DNA from: Methylophaga sp.
GTDB taxonomy: Bacteria > Pseudomonadota > Gammaproteobacteria > Nitrosococcales > Methylophagaceae
Length of the DNA stretch: 46,187 nt
Assembly (NCBI GenBank): GCA_002706095.1
Contig: PAJP01000024.1
Coordinates: 1-46,187 of the forward strand
Reading direction: 5' to 3'
This document shows positions 45,183-46,187 of this stretch, piece by piece (position 1 is the first letter of the stretch; every line of letters starts with the position of its first letter). The translations under genes were made by a program, and so were the position numbers. The notes below the pieces were generated by a model. It ran no database searches. It saw nothing but the letters and a program-made list of their open reading frames with translations, and was not told the DNA's origin.

Positions 45183-46187
45183 CAAAACGCCTCCTCTTCA
45201 CTACTACCACCCTGTTGAATCTCCAGCATCACACGCTTAGCCTCGGCAAAATCCTTCGCCGTGGGCTTGCGTCCTGCCCTGGCTGACAGCGTGATAGCTG
45301 CCCACTGCGAGGGCTTATTCATGCCGCGCCGCAATCCCAACTCTATCAGCTCCCGCAACGTGCGCGCCTGCCCCTGTTCCCGTTTGCGCTCCCGGCGAAT
45401 TTGCGCCACGTCGATTTTTTCTAGTTCGCCGTCGACCACTTCAATTTCTGCGCGTGCTTTGCGTGGTAGTGGCTCGCCACACGATGGGCAACAATCCGGC
45501 CCCGCTTTGAATACGTGGTAACAATTCATGCACTGTTGAATTTGTAAATCTGGCTGTTCGTCTTCGTCTTTTTTGCGCTTGCCTTTTTTGCGGCCTTCTA
45601 GGCTCCATTCGCGGTCGTCGTCGGGTAGTCCGTGCTTCCATACACATCCAGCATGGTCAAGGATAACGGCGGGGCGGTTCTTTTTTCGTAGTGCCCTGAA
45701 CACCATTTGCAGATAGCGCGCTAATGATTCAGTAGGCCTGAGCAGTATGCAACACTCTAGAGTAATGTCCCTGCCCACTTGCGCACTGAGGTCGAAACCT
45801 TCAATTACCAATTCGCAGTTACACAGGGTTTTGTAGCGACCGTCTGCAAGCCCTTCGCATGCATCTTTTAGCTCGGCTGTGGTGGTGTCGGCGTCAACGT
45901 GTACGGCAGCTATGCCCGCCGCATTGAAAGCTGCCGCTGTATGCTTGCTGTGCGCAACATTCACGCAGTAGCAGACAGTTATCATGCCGTTGGCATATTT
46001 TCGCCAGTGACCGATGGCGTCACCAACGATGGTCTTGGTATCCATTACCGCTGCCAAGTCTTCACGGTTTAAATCGCCGCCTGACTTCCTGACGGTTGAA
46101 ATGTCCGGCAGGTTGGGAGTGCTGTAAATTTCATATCTTGACAAACGGCCTTGATCTATCAGCCATCGCGTTGATTTTGCCTCAATC
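45182..46187 (-). CDS. DEAD/DEAH (SF2) helicase, C-terminal part; joins to 590
   Basis: C-terminal part of the 498-aa helicase that starts at 590. It holds RecA domain 2: CYCVNVAHSKHTAAAF (motif IV region), CELVIEGFDLSA (motif V) and LQMVFRALRKK (motif VI with arginine fingers). A four-Cys zinc ribbon (CMNC...CPSC) sits about 110 residues before the end, and a basic tail (RRERKREQGQARTLREL) follows. Bases 46089-46187 repeat 1-99, so the non-redundant gene is 590 to 1 then 46088 to 45182, exactly 499 codons. Its stop overlaps the next ATG. Confidence 0.9.
   Translation of the reverse strand, partial: IEAKSTRWLIDQGRLSRYEIYSTPNLPDISTVRKSGGDLNREDLAAVMDTKTIVGDAIGHWRKYANGMITVCYCVNVAHSKHTAAAFNAAGIAAVHVDADTTTAELKDACEGLADGRYKTLCNCELVIEGFDLSAQVGRDITLECCILLRPTESLARYLQMVFRALRKKNRPAVILDHAGCVWKHGLPDDDREWSLEGRKKGKRKKDEDEQPDLQIQQCMNCYHVFKAGPDCCPSCGEPLPRKARAEIEVVDGELEKIDVAQIRRERKREQGQARTLRELIELGLRRGMNKPSQWAAITLSARAGRKPTAKDFAEAKRVMLEIQQGGSSEEEAF
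46089..46187. repeat. 99-bp terminal direct repeat, right copy
   Basis: Identical to 1-99; marks the point where the circular genome was opened by the assembler. Confidence 0.95.

Noticed and set aside
1-46187. tRNA genes, CRISPR arrays, integrase, att site, plasmid partition genes
   Set aside because: Looked for cloverleaf features, regularly spaced repeats of 25-40 bp, recombinase motifs and ParA-like motifs on both strands; none found.

Overview
The window is one complete, circularly closing genome of a siphovirus (long, non-contractile tail) that infects a Gram-negative bacterium, probably a gammaproteobacterium. The first 99 bases (1-99) reappear exactly as the last 99 (46089-46187), and one helicase gene reads in frame across that joint. 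The sequence therefore circularises to 46,088 bp, and the repeat looks like an assembly overlap. I see no integrase, partition gene, att site, tRNA or CRISPR array, so a lytic life style is likely. The Gram-negative assignment rests on the GH19 endolysin, the three-TM holin, the lambda J/K/L-like tail tip and the sigma70-type promoters.

Layout. (1) A divergent early switch lies at 773-866, with two interleaved sigma70 promoters. Leftward, across the joint, runs a replication operon: Cro-like regulator, SF2 helicase, an 89-aa protein, VRR-NUC nuclease and a 905-aa prim-pol/helicase, ending at a terminator at 41800-41822. Rightward runs an early operon (867-9133): RecE-like exonuclease, an unknown conserved protein, SSB, a DNA methyltransferase/SNF2-helicase pair, dUTPase, many small genes and two HTH proteins. 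It ends at a terminator at 9199-9226 and contains a hairpin-rich non-coding stretch (8344-8531) that may be a structured RNA. (2) Everything from 41367 down to 9228 is on the minus strand. It holds terminase, portal, MuF, head, connector and tail genes, a tailspike, holin and endolysin, with several blocks of small accessory genes in between. Two free-standing homing endonucleases (HNH at 9228, GIY-YIG at 37641) are inserted.

Regulation. The late half is cut into insulated transcription units. Structural units are mostly preceded by an extended -10 box (consensus TGTGCTAnAAT). Four blocks of non-structural genes are each preceded by a copy of the same ~80-bp repeat (24994, 31696, 36170, 41388). 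At several boundaries the -10 box abuts the 5' arm of a terminator hairpin, so transcripts started there would lack the hairpin while read-through from upstream would be terminated.

Most notable points. (a) The tailspike resembles the endo-polysialidases of coliphages such as K1F, including the spacing of the three catalytic residues. (b) Two homologous ~290-bp AT-rich loci (29495-29795 and 41507-41790) carry 9-bp CGTTAC iterons on both flanks. They look like a pair of replication sites for the adjacent prim-pol/helicase, comparable to phage P4 ori and crr. (c) An amidase remnant overlaps the start of the endolysin gene. All assignments come from reading the sequence and remembered family features; no database search was run.
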